Source: Selaginella moellendorffii (lineage: Eukaryota > Streptophyta > Lycopodiopsida > Selaginellales > Selaginellaceae). Taken from it: 64,000 nucleotides of DNA. The position numbers and the translations under genes are program-made. Positions 1 through 8,846 of the stretch are shown piece after piece. How positions within the stretch are numbered: the stretch's first letter is position 1; the number at the start of each line of letters is the position of its first letter. Under the pieces are notes generated by a model. It saw only the letters and a list, made by a program, of their open reading frames with translations, did not search any database and was not told where the DNA came from. The stretch covers positions 3,523,229 to 3,587,228 of the forward strand of contig NW_003314264.1 of NCBI RefSeq assembly GCF_000143415.4. Reading direction: 5' to 3'.

Positions 1-580
1 TCCCCCCCCCGGTTTCCCAATTTTTTTCCCAATTCCCCCCCCGGGGTAAAATGGGCCTAAGGGTTGGGCTCCCCCCCCCCCGGGCCCAGGTGCCCAGCCC
101 CCTTAACCTTTGGGTTTCCTACCCCCCATGGGACCACCAAGATTTGTTCAGGGGCCCCTTAAATTCCCACCCTTTTGGGCCACCCCTTTTTTGGGACCCC
201 TGGGGGAAAAGCCCAGGCCCTACGGCCCTAATAGGGGTCCCCTTTTTCCCCCATTTCCTTCCGGAGGGGAGGCCCCAACCCCCTGGGAGGGGGGGGGCCC
301 AAGGGCCCCCAGGGTCCCCAGGGGGGGCCCCCCCCCTTTGGACCGGGGACCCCCCCATTGGTTTTCCCTTTGGGGGGGGGGGGCTCTTTAAGACCCTTTT
401 TTGGGGGGGCCCCTTTGGCTTCCCCAAAGCCCATTTTCCTTTTCCCCCAGGGCCCCTCACCCCCATTTTAAATTCAAAGGGGGTTAAAAACCCCCCCAAG
501 GGGGTTTTTCCAAGATGGGTCCCGGTCCCCCCCTACCCCTAAAAAATTTTGGGAACCCTTGGCCCCCCCCCCCCCCCCCC
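1..580. other. Low-quality, homopolymer-smeared copy of LTR sequence
   Basis: Nearly every base here sits in a run of two or more, ending in a run of about 28 C at 562-589. Landmarks line up in order with the LTR at about 2650-3190: the start of the GGGTTAGACTGG stretch, a region like CCACTTCCATCCCGAAGG, a region like CGGTTTCCCTTTCGGG, and the poly-C tract before the hexamer array. The underlying sequence is therefore the same LTR module, but with runs stretched and single bases lost. This pattern is typical of a poor chromatogram tail at a contig edge. Open frames here are artefacts of G/C runs and were not annotated. Confidence 0.75.
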
Positions 581-876
581 CCCCCCCCTATTGAACTTGA
601 TCTCGAACTCAATCTCAGACTTGACTTTGGACTCGGTCTCAGACTCGATCTTGGACTTGGTCGTCAACAGCGTGGGATGAACACCATTGTGTTCAGGACA
701 ATCTCTACATTCCATAGATGTGATAAATAAGTGAATTTAGACACTTTCCATAAATAGCATTTGGGACCAAAATGAGACTAACACAAAAGGCATGATAGCG
801 AAAGTGTTTGGCAGACACGGTAAGCTATCATCCAATGATATTGAGGGATTAATCTCAATATGCGAGGGTTCTTGTC
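581..876 (-). repeat. C-type LTR, left part, interrupted by element B
   Basis: Bases 590-662 are a degenerate hexamer array (CTCGAACTCAATCTCAGACT type) like the one inside the LTRs of element A. Bases 663-876 match the C-type LTR at about 42840-43060 and the middle of the B LTRs (GGGATGAACACCATTGTGTTC and onward). The LTR stops at 876, where element B begins, and resumes at 22087; TTGTC flanks both sides. The LTR is therefore a mosaic of an A-like left half and a B/C-like right half. The strand is inferred from the related B element. Confidence 0.7.
872..876. repeat. Target-site duplication of element B, left (TTGTC)
   Basis: TTGTC lies directly before the TGTAGC end of LTR B1 and is repeated directly after the CA end of LTR B2 at 22082-22086. 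A 5-bp duplication is the usual footprint of an LTR-retrotransposon integrase. Confidence 0.85.
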
Positions 877-2027
877 TGTAGCACACGTGGTTTTGACCCT
901 TTATCCTATGGTGATTTACCATAGGATAACACCACGAAGCGGAACCTAAACCCTCTTTGTGCCATGTGACAGATGCCACGTGTCACATGCCACGTGTCCA
1001 TGCCACGTGTCCATAGGAACCCGAGGTTCAGGGCCTTGGGCCACTGAACGAAGGAACGGTGCCAAACTCCCAAGCATGGAGCCAAGGAGTGACGGAACCG
1101 AACCACGGAGCAACTCCCGAGATAAAGCCCAAGAAGCGAAGGGACAGGAGCCCGGAGCGACTTGGAACAGTCCTAGAGTAACCAGCATCCCAATGCCAGG
1201 ACTAGCACGCAAAACGGAGCCAAACGGAGTTTGGCGCTATTTCGGCATACCGGTGGCCTAACGCAAGGACATGGGTACTCCACCAACTAGCATGGAATGG
1301 AACTTGGGCTTAGACCCAAGCTGGATGCAGAACAAGGACAGGCACGCAAGCGGGAGCTAGACTATGCCTCAGGTTGGTCGGCCATGCCCGACCTACCCAC
1401 TATCCCTACTATACATTTGGAACCCCCCATAGCCCCCCCCCCCCCTTGAGGAACACATGCTTTGGGCTTTCACCCCAAGCCTCCCTTAGTATCAGGAGTT
1501 AGTCTCTGGAATAAGCTTGAAACTTACTAAATATAGAATGTCTTTAGATTGCGAATTTGGACATGGGACGAACACCATTGTGTTCAGGACGATCTCTACA
1601 TTCCGTAGATATGCCAAATGAGCAAATCTGGACGCTTTCCATAAATAGCATTTGGGACCGAAATGAGACCAACACAAAGGGCATGATAGCGAGGGTGTTT
1701 GGCAGACACAGTAAGCTATCATTTAGCGATATTGAGGGACCAATCTCAATATCGCGGGGGTTCCCAACACTAGCAAGTGCAAGCCAACATCATGAGTTTC
1801 TCATCACCGTGTCAAGTCTGCTTGACTAAATGACAACTTAGGATTTCCTTCCTTAGTGCCCTTCCGGTCTAAATGCACATGTGATTACCAGTTTCTCAAC
1901 TAGCTTAGGCGGAGACTAATAACGGGTCCAGCAATACCGACCTCCTGCCATCGTGGCAGTAAGGTAAGAGTGTCCGTAAGGACTAGCCGACAGGTAACTT
2001 TCGATACCTGAAGTCACATTCGCAACA
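877..2027 (-). repeat. LTR B1 (3' LTR of element B)
   Basis: The repeat begins TGTAGC and ends GCAACA, and is 1151 bp long. It matches 20944-22081 closely throughout. The 13-bp length difference is mostly one extra copy of a CATGCCACGTGT unit at about 983-996. It contains a perfect 12-bp inverted repeat at 901-929, four CACGTG boxes, a poly-C tract near 1430-1445 and the GCTTTGGGCTTTCACCCC module shared with the LTRs of element A. Confidence 0.88.
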
Positions 2028-2040
2028 CTCTCCCCCCCTT
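2028..2040 (-). other. Polypurine tract of element B
   Basis: On the minus strand this is AAGGGGGGGAGAG directly before the TGTTGC end of the LTR. It is an uninterrupted purine run in the expected place for plus-strand priming in a minus-strand LTR retrotransposon. Confidence 0.85.
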
Positions 2041-2457
2041 GGGAAGATCGACGTCCTCGTCGATGCACACTCGAATCTAGAATACCGCCAAGGAAACAAC
2101 TCCAGAAAAAGTTCACAGTACTCACACTATGTGAGAAATGCACCAACTTAAATGAGTTAGGGGGCAACCTCTTTGTCTAACGCGGATGCGCTACCAGCTT
2201 AGACACCTTCCGGCCGTCGCCGACAAGGAAATGACTAACGAAATCAGCCACCCTTGCTGCTCTGGGAGTCACCCAGCTTACAAAAGTGTGATACGCCCCT
2301 GCCCGCAAGGACATAGAGAGAGAAGCCAGAGGCCCCAACCCTCCTAAGCAAAGAAACCAAACCCGTCGGTGAAGTTTAGATAGACTACTGTAAACAGGCA
2401 GTTAGAGTTATTTACACGGTCACGCCCTTTTAACAGAATAAGGAACATCGACAGAGA
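2041..2457 (-). other. Element B interior, 3' end
   Basis: These 417 bp lie between the polypurine tract and the insertion point of element A. I see no coding motif. The stretch continues, after element A, at 16384. Confidence 0.6.
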
Positions 2458-2462
2458 GGCGG
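2458..2462. repeat. Target-site duplication of element A, left (GGCGG)
   Basis: GGCGG directly precedes the TGTAAG end of the first LTR and recurs directly after the CTTACA end of the third LTR at 16379-16383. No such copy flanks the middle LTR, so the whole array occupies one integration site. Confidence 0.88.
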
Positions 2463-3610
2463 TGTAAGCCACAAATTTTTCCTTTCCAATTTGCCAGCTT
2501 ACCTCGTCTATCCGTCCAACACTGCCTTGGCTTTTGCTAAGTTCCCTTGCCAAGGTTCTCGCCTATGGTACCAGCTCCTACTTGGTTTCAGCTACTCACT
2601 GCACGAGCAACGGAGTGTTAGCCATCCTTCCACGGATTCCCAAATCACTCCCAATCCCCCTCCCCGGGTTAGACTGGACTTAAGGTTCGGCTACACTCCC
2701 CGCAAGCACAAGCAGCCAAGCACACCAAGCTTCCAGGTTCCTAACATCCCTTGGTACCACAAGACTTGATCATGGGACCCTCTAAATCCCAAGTCTTGAG
2801 TGCAACACTTGCTTCGGGACGCCGGGGCGAAACACCGTGGCCTAACGGCCCGGTATGGGTACCTCTCGCCCCCCACTTCCATCCCGAAGGAAGGCCCAAG
2901 CCCCTAGGAAGGGCGAGGACCAATGAGCCGCATGGTACTCAAGTGGGGCACCACTCCACCTGAGCCGGGAGCACCGCAATCGGTTTCCCTTTCGGGAGTG
3001 GGAGCTGCTCTTGAGCACTTCCTTGGATGGCCCCTCCGGCACCAGCCAAGTCCATGCTCACTCCCACCCAAGGCCCCTTAGTCCCAGTCCCAACCTCAAG
3101 TCGGTTTGGAAGCCCAACTGGAGAGTCCCTTCAAAACTGGTTCCTGGACCTCACTATCCCTACTATACTTTTGGAACCCCCTGCAGCCCCCCCCCCCTGG
3201 GGGACGCACGCTTTGGGCTTTCACCCCTTGACCCGTATTAGTATTTGGACTTAGTCTCTGGCTCGATCTCGGATCCGATTTCGGATCCGACTTCGGATTC
3301 GGTCTCGGACTCGATCGCGGACTCAATCTCGGACCCGATCTCGGGCCCGACCTCGGACTCGACTTCGGACTCGGTCTCGGACCCGATTTCGGATCTCGGA
3401 CTCCGTCTCGAACTCGGTCTCGAACTCGGACTCGAACTCGGTCCCCGAGTCGGTCTTGGACTCGATTCCGGACTCTATCTCGAACTCGGTCCTAGAGTCG
3501 GTCTTGGACTCGATCTTTGACTTGGTCCCATCCGATGAACTCTTTGTCATTTTGGTCATGCTTTCGGGGTTCCCTTAGCCTACGACACCTCGGCGAGTTG
3601 GTTCCTTACA
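2463..3610 (-). repeat. LTR A1 (outer 3' LTR of element A)
   Basis: The repeat is 1148 bp with TGTAAG and CTTACA ends, a 6-bp terminal inverted repeat. By eye it carries fewer private changes than A2 and A3 and may be closest to the ancestral state. It contains a poly-C tract at about 3187-3198, the GCTTTGGGCTTTCACCCC module and a hexamer array at about 3249-3523. Confidence 0.9.
3249..3523. repeat. Degenerate hexamer array inside LTR A1
   Basis: About 45 imperfect copies of a 6-bp unit of the type CTCGGA / CTCGAA / CTCGAT are stacked head to tail. The same array recurs in A2 (about 9633-9907) and A3 (about 16017-16291). Degenerate relatives lie at 590-662 and 61190-61600. The array leaves long open frames on both strands (Ser-Asp-rich on plus, Glu-Thr-Ser-rich on minus), which I regard as by-products of a 6-bp period. 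Confidence 0.85.
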
Positions 3611-3622
3611 ACTCCACCACCC
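3611..3622 (-). other. Purine-rich tract of element A, body 1
   Basis: On the minus strand the sequence before the LTR end is GGGTGGTGGAGT. It is purine-rich with three T interruptions and sits where the polypurine tract should be. The same tract is at 9995-10006 for body 2. Confidence 0.55.
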
Positions 3623-3799
3623 ATAGAAGAAGTTCGATGCCCACATCGAACGTCTCTTTTTTATCCTACGACTTGTTGACCATGTCTCCGGGGGCATCCC
3701 CCCACTTAGCGGTGTGCCTAAGTTAGCCTCCCCGGCCAAGAGCTCATGACAACGGAATATAGGTGTCCCTATACTCCTCCCCTCACCACGCCCTAGTAT

Positions 3800-3885
3800 G
3801 GGGTCGGGACTTGAACCCAGCCTTGCTTTACTAGGGGGTTGGGACTCGAACCCAACCTCCGTAGAATACGTCTACGGTTTCGACA
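3800..3885 (-). other. tRNA T-arm-like / B-box-like hairpins in the 3' leader of element A
   Basis: Read on the minus strand, GGTTGGG-TTCGAGT-CCCAACC is a 7-bp stem with a 7-nt loop that contains GGTTCGAGTCC (plus 3842-3852), a perfect match to the Pol III B-box consensus GGTTCGANNCC. About 35 bp further in the sense direction, CTGGGTTCAAGTCCCGA (B-box-like core at plus 3807-3817) repeats the pattern. Just upstream in sense is a third hairpin, CCGTAGA-CGTAT-TCTACGG. The copies in body 2 lie 6384 bp away. No complete tRNA cloverleaf could be built. Confidence 0.55.
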
Positions 3886-4014
3886 TCCCCGCAGGGAGTC
3901 GGGCGTAGCTCCCTACGCCTGGTCGACCTAGCTAACCCATGCTAATTAGCTCACCTTTGGCGCGCCTTCGGGTCCCAACATATGCCACTTGCTCAACTTT
4001 GCAAATTGATATTT

Positions 4015-7000
4015 TTAATTGAACTTTGCATAAGTACATAGAGTTCTGCCTTGCAGAAATTCCTCCACTAGATCTCGCGCGTTCGCTAGGTTCTCCTCCG
4101 GTTCCCATGTTGCTTCGCAGTGTGGAAATCCTTTCCACTTCACATGGAACTCTCTCACCTCGCGTCCTTGTCGCTTGCTCTTGCGCGCATTGAGGATGGC
4201 CTCAACTTCGTATTCCTCTTCCCCTTGGATAACCTCAGGTAAAGGTCTTACTTGGTCTTTGCGAAGCGGATCCTCAAAGTACGGCTTGAGTAAGTTCACA
4301 TGGAATACTGGGTGCATCTTCCCCATCTTTCGAGGAAGTCGGAGTCGGTAAGCCACTTTACCGATTCGTGCCTCAATCTCGTAAGGCCCCGCGAACCTGC
4401 TTAAGGAACTCAAGATCAATTCATTTACAGGAATACATGCATTTTTACCTTTGGGTCAACTTTCGGCTGATCCCACTTGGTAGCCTAAGGTTCTTGGTGT
4501 TCAGCCACACCTTCTCCCCAGCTTGGAACTCTACGTCCCGGCGCTTTAGGTTCGCGTACTTGGTTTGCCTTTGTTGAGCCCGTTCCAAGGAATCCCTCAC
4601 TAGATTCCAAATGTTGAGTCTTTCCGCCGTGAATGCCTCCACTGCGGGTAACTCTCCATGATACTCGGCCACACCGAGTTCCACAGGACCTTCAATAGCT
4701 CGCCCATTGATGACTTCCCATGGACTCACCCCGATACTCGAATGTGGTGAGTTGTTATAACACATTTCCGCAAGTCCCAAATGACTTACCCAATCGGTCT
4801 GGTCTCCCGAGACATAGCATCGCAAATAATCCTCCAGCTGCCTATTCACCCTTTCCGTTTGTCCGTCTGTCAAGAAGTGTTAGGACCACCAAACTTGACT
4901 TAATACCCCATACCTGTCTGTGGGTGATAGGCTGTGCTGAATTTCAACTTGGTGCGATACTGTTCCAGGAGGGTCCTCCAGAACCTACTAGTGAAGATCT
5001 TATCTCGATCTGAGATAATCTCCTCTGGCCTTCCCCGCACTCGAACCACTTGTTCGAAGAACAGTTTCGCCACACCTTCCGCATCCACCTCCGTTGTGGT
5101 GGGTATGAAATGTGCCATCTTCGAAAATCGGTCCACCACCACGAATATCGCATCGAACCCCTCGCTTGGGGGTAGTCCCGTGATGAAGTCCATCGTGAGA
5201 CATTTCCACGGACGATCTGGAATTGGGATGCTTTGCAACAAGCCCCCACTAGCCTTAGTCACGGCTTTGACCTGCTGACATGTTGGACATGTCTTTACAT
5301 AGTCTTGGACGTCCTTAGCCATATCTGGCCAATGGTACTTCCTCTTGAGTAAGCCCATCGTCTTGGGCACTCCGCCGTGTCCCGCAAGAGGTTCGTCATG
5401 ACACTCTTCTAAGGCTACCTTCCTTAGTCCACCTTCTGGAACATACACCCTCGTTTGCTTGTAATAAATGAGTCCATTGCGTTCCGCATAGCCCGTTTTC
5501 TCTTCCGTTGGCGGCTCACCTCTCTGGTGAGCTTCCCGTGCCTCCAGATTCCTCAACAACACTTCTTGTGCTAGACCATCGTTCTCATATGCTGTCCGCA
5601 CATCGTCCCAGAAGGTTGCTGTTGCGCTGGAGATCGCCAACCTCAAGCTCGCTTTTCGACTTAGCGCATCTGCCACGATGTTGCTCTTCCCAGGCTTGTA
5701 CAGAATCTCGCAATCAAACTCGGCCAAGGCATTGGCCCACCGACCTTGTTTCCCTCTCAGGTCGGGTTGTGACAAGAAGTGTTTCGTTGCCACATTGTCC
5801 GTGTAAACCTTGAAGTGTCTCCCAAGGTAGTGTCGCCACTCCTTGAGCGCCTTGACCACCGCAAACAATTCCTTCTCGTGGGCAGGCCACTTCCGTTGAG
5901 CCTTGTCCAGCTTCTTCGAGAAGAACGCTACTGGATGGTTGTCTTGCTTCAAAACTGCGCCTAACGCAAAGTCCGAAGCATCCGTGTCTACCTCAAAGTC
6001 CTTACCAAAGTCCGGTAATGCCAACACCGGAGCCTTCCTCAACTTCCCTTTGAGGTGGACGAATGCCGCCTCGCATTCCGCTGTCCATACCATCTTCCCT
6101 TTTCCCGTTTGATCCGTTAAGGGCAGGGCTACTCTCGAATAGTGTCTGATAAACTTTCGATAGTAGTTGCATAGCCCCAAGAACGCCCTCAACTCATGTA
6201 CATTCGATGGTCGCTCCCATTCCTGGATCGCTTGGACCTTCTCCGGGTCCACCTTGAGCCCGTCCTGGCCCACCACATGCCCGAGAAACTTTACCTCTTG
6301 CTGAGCAAAGTCACATTTGCTCTCTTTAGCATACAGTTTATGTTCCCTTAGTTTCTCAAACACCTTCGCCAAGTGTTCGGCATGCTCCTCTAGCGTCTCG
6401 CTATAGATCAGGATGTCGTCAATATAGACGACCACAAAGTGATCCAGATAGGGTACAAAGACGTGGTTCATCAACGCCGAAAACGTTGCCGGCACATTGC
6501 ACAGCCCAAAGGGCATCACCAAAAACTCAAAGCTCCCATACCTCGTTCGACAGGTTGTCTTCTCGACATCTTCCTCGGCTACCCTGATCTGGTAGTATCC
6601 TGACCTTAGGTCAATCCTCGAGAAGTATTTTGCCTTTCCCAACCTATCGAACAGGTCCTCAATCCTTGGCAACGGGTACTTGTTCTTCTTGGTATACTTG
6701 TTGAGCAACCGGTAATCTATGCACATGCGCATAGATCCATCTTTCTTTTTCACAAATAATACCGGCGCCCCATACGGCGACTTGCTCAACCTAACATACC
6801 CTTTGCCCACCAACTCCTCTAGTTGGCACTTGAGCTCCTTGAGTTCTTTTTCGTTCAAACGATAGGGGGGACAAACCACCGCCTCAGCGCCCTCGACAAG
6901 CTCAATCTTATGTTCTATCGGTTGTGCGGGGGGCAACCCCGCCGGTAGCTCCTCCGGCATGGTATCCTGGAATTGGTCCAACACTCGCTGGATCACTAAA

Positions 7001-8787
7001 GGCACTTCTTCCGTTCTTGTCTTTTTGTCACTCTTCACCGAGAGTAAGCACAAAAAGGCTGCCTTAGTTCCTTTAGTGAGTTGTCCTCTCGTGGACACCA
7101 GGTTCAAGCATGACTCTTTGGCCTTGCTTTGCCCTACCTTTAGATCCTGGGCCTCCACCCTAGATCTTCTTCCTTGGGCATTCGCCAATACCACAAGGTT
7201 CCTACCTTGTCCATGCAGGGCTACCACGAACCGATTAAACCAATCCATTCCGAAGATCACGTCAAATCCCGCCATATCCAAGACGGTGAAATCCATGTCC
7301 ACTTTCCATGTCCCCACTTCGACTCTCGCTTGTCGAAGTACCTCATCGGTGCTTTGGCTACCCTGAACAAACTCTATAGTCCTTGGTTCGCCTAGCCGCT
7401 GCACCGTTAGTCCGGCTTGCCGGACTATGTCTGCAGCCACAAAATTATCCGAAGCACCCGTGTCAATAAGGATCTTAACAAAGCTACCTCCGAGCTTCCC
7501 TCGGAGGGCTAGTAGATGTCGCGAACGACTCTCTACCAAAGTTGCTCGTGTAATGAGTAACTTTGAGTTAGGGACTGGATCACATACTTCAGTTTGGACT
7601 TCACCCGACTTGATGGCCATATTGGCTCTGGCCTTCTTCGGGTAGGGACATTCCCTCGAGAAGTGTCCCGCTTCGCCGCAGTTGTAGCATACGTTGTTTC
7701 CCACGCTACTATACGACTTGACCTTCTTATCCGTGGGTTTGTCCTTTTTCGCTTGACTCCCCCACGTACTCGCTCGCTGGCCACCGGATTTGCCTTTCCG
7801 GAACCCCGAGGACTCATTCTTAGAGAAACTCCTTTTGAATTTCCCCTTGCTATACATTCCCCTTGGTTTGGCCCCTTTGCTAAATGTGGATCCCGACCCC
7901 GTCGTGTTCCCCTTTCGCAGGTTATCGTTGAAATGCACCTTGATGGCCGCATCCAACGCTTCCTTGTAGTTGGTCGGGTTCCACCTCATCACCTCGCCGC
8001 GAGCCCAGGTTTGCAAACCTGATATGAAGGCATGGAACGCATCCATATCCCCCATGTCCGTGACAAGTATCCTCTTTGCCATGAACCCATTCACATATTC
8101 CTGGATGGTTCCTGTCTGTTTCAGCCTACTCAGTTCATCCCTCAGATGCAGAGTGGCATTCGGAGGAACATATGTTGCGCGGATCCTCGCCTTCATCATG
8201 TCCCAAGTGACCACCAGTCCTTCGTTGGCCTCTGTTGTTCTCCACCAAGACTTGGCATTATCTGCCAAGTATGGTTTTGCACATGGGACCTTCTCCGAGC
8301 TTGGTAACCGCAACGCTCGGAAGTAGTCCTCCATATCGTAAAACCAATCCTCCACCACCTTATAGTCATTCACTCCCTTGAAGACCGGTGGGGGCTTTGG
8401 TTTGTACTTGGGAACTGCCTGAGGGACTGATTCCACTTCGGTCTGTTCGACCTTGTCTGGTTTTGCCTCAGTCCCGGCCGAAAGATCCGCACCTTCTGCG
8501 CTGCCAGCATCCGCAGTCTTTTTCTTTTTCTTCCGCCTCTCGTCACGCTTTAGCTTGCGTACGAGAGTTTCCAGCAGGGCATTGGTCTGTGCCAACTGTC
8601 CTTCTAGCACGTCCAATCGAGCCTTGGACGACCGAACCTCGCCACCGGACTCCTGTTTGGAGGTTTCCTCACTGGAGTCCTCCTCATGCAAGGATTCCTC
8701 ATCCATAGCCTCTTGTTCGACCGGAGGCTCCAGCTCTGGCGGAGGTTCCGTCTCCGCCTGGGTTCGCTTACGCCCTGCCCTTGCCAT
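4015..8787 (-). CDS. Gag-Pol polyprotein of chromovirus A, body 1 (three exons)
   Basis: Exons are 8787-4914, 4866-4449 and 4396-4015; joined they give 1558 codons with no stop before the last. The ATG at 8787 is shared by both bodies. Exon 1 encodes a basic Gag (Lys-rich near residues 80-90), a CCHC zinc knuckle [14 protein letters not shown] near 366, an aspartic protease with [10 protein letters not shown] near 440, RT with YIDDILIYS near 786, RNase H starting near 930 ([12 protein letters not shown]), the integrase HHCC finger near 1129-1165 and the first two catalytic Asp of the D,D(35)E triad (TMDFITG near 1197, ISDRD near 1258). Exon 2 begins four codons before the catalytic Glu. Exon 3 ends in a chromodomain (HVKWKGF, WEPEENL). 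Within RT, body 1 has LCNVPATF where body 2 and the family have LCNAPATF. The two breaks could be read as frameshifts, but both are clean GT-AG segments identical in both bodies. Confidence 0.85.
4397..4448 (-). other. Putative intron 2 of chromovirus A, body 1 (52 nt)
   Basis: Minus-strand GTAAAAATGC at the 5' end and CTTAAGCAG at the 3' end. Removing it joins KLTQ to the RFAGPYEI motif of the integrase C-terminal region in frame. Its length is not a multiple of three and it contains in-frame stops. The copy in body 2 is 10781-10832. Confidence 0.75.
4867..4913 (-). other. Putative intron 1 of chromovirus A, body 1 (47 nt), in the integrase catalytic core
   Basis: Minus-strand CAGACAG/GTATGGGG at the donor and TTGACAG/ACGG at the acceptor, with a good plant branch-point match (CCTAAC) about 14 nt before the acceptor. 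Removal restores the conserved HPQTDGQTER motif. The unspliced frame stops four codons into the segment, before the catalytic Glu. The motif GACAG occurs at both exon-intron edges. The copy in body 2 is 11251-11297. Confidence 0.8.
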
Positions 8788-8830
8788 CTCCCAGCAATCC
8801 ACCTCTATCCTTCGCTAGAACTGAGGAAAA

Positions 8831-8843
8831 GGCTCCGATACCA
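8831..8843 (-). other. Primer-binding site of element A, body 1
   Basis: Minus-strand TGGTATCGGAGCC starts three bases inside the LTR end. It matches the plant initiator-Met tRNA 3' end type (TGGTATCAGAGCC) with one mismatch. The orientation confirms that the 5' LTR is on the right. Confidence 0.85.
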
Positions 8844-8846
8844 AAT

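Noticed and set aside
51-542. Long Pro/Gly-rich open frames on both strands
   Set aside because: They come from homopolymer smearing of an LTR; the unsmeared copy at 2650-3190 has no such frames.
3249-3523. CRISPR-like array
   Set aside because: The unit is 6 bp and degenerate with no spacers, inside an LTR of a plant retrotransposon.
3245-3559. Ser-Asp-rich and Glu-Thr-Ser-rich proteins over the hexamer arrays (also in the other LTR copies)
   Set aside because: A 6-bp period keeps all frames open or closed together; the frames sit in LTRs and have no domain.
3800-3885. A true tRNA gene
   Set aside because: T-arm-like hairpins are present, but no acceptor stem or complete cloverleaf could be built.
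4397-4913. Reading the two breaks in the gag-pol of element A as frameshift or stop mutations (a dead element)
   Set aside because: Both breaks are GT-AG bounded, restore conserved motifs exactly, leave a total length divisible by three and are identical in both bodies.
8788-8802. Upstream start of gag in body 1 at 8802
   Set aside because: The codon there is GTG, and body 2 differs at that codon (GCG); the ATG at 8787 is shared by both bodies.
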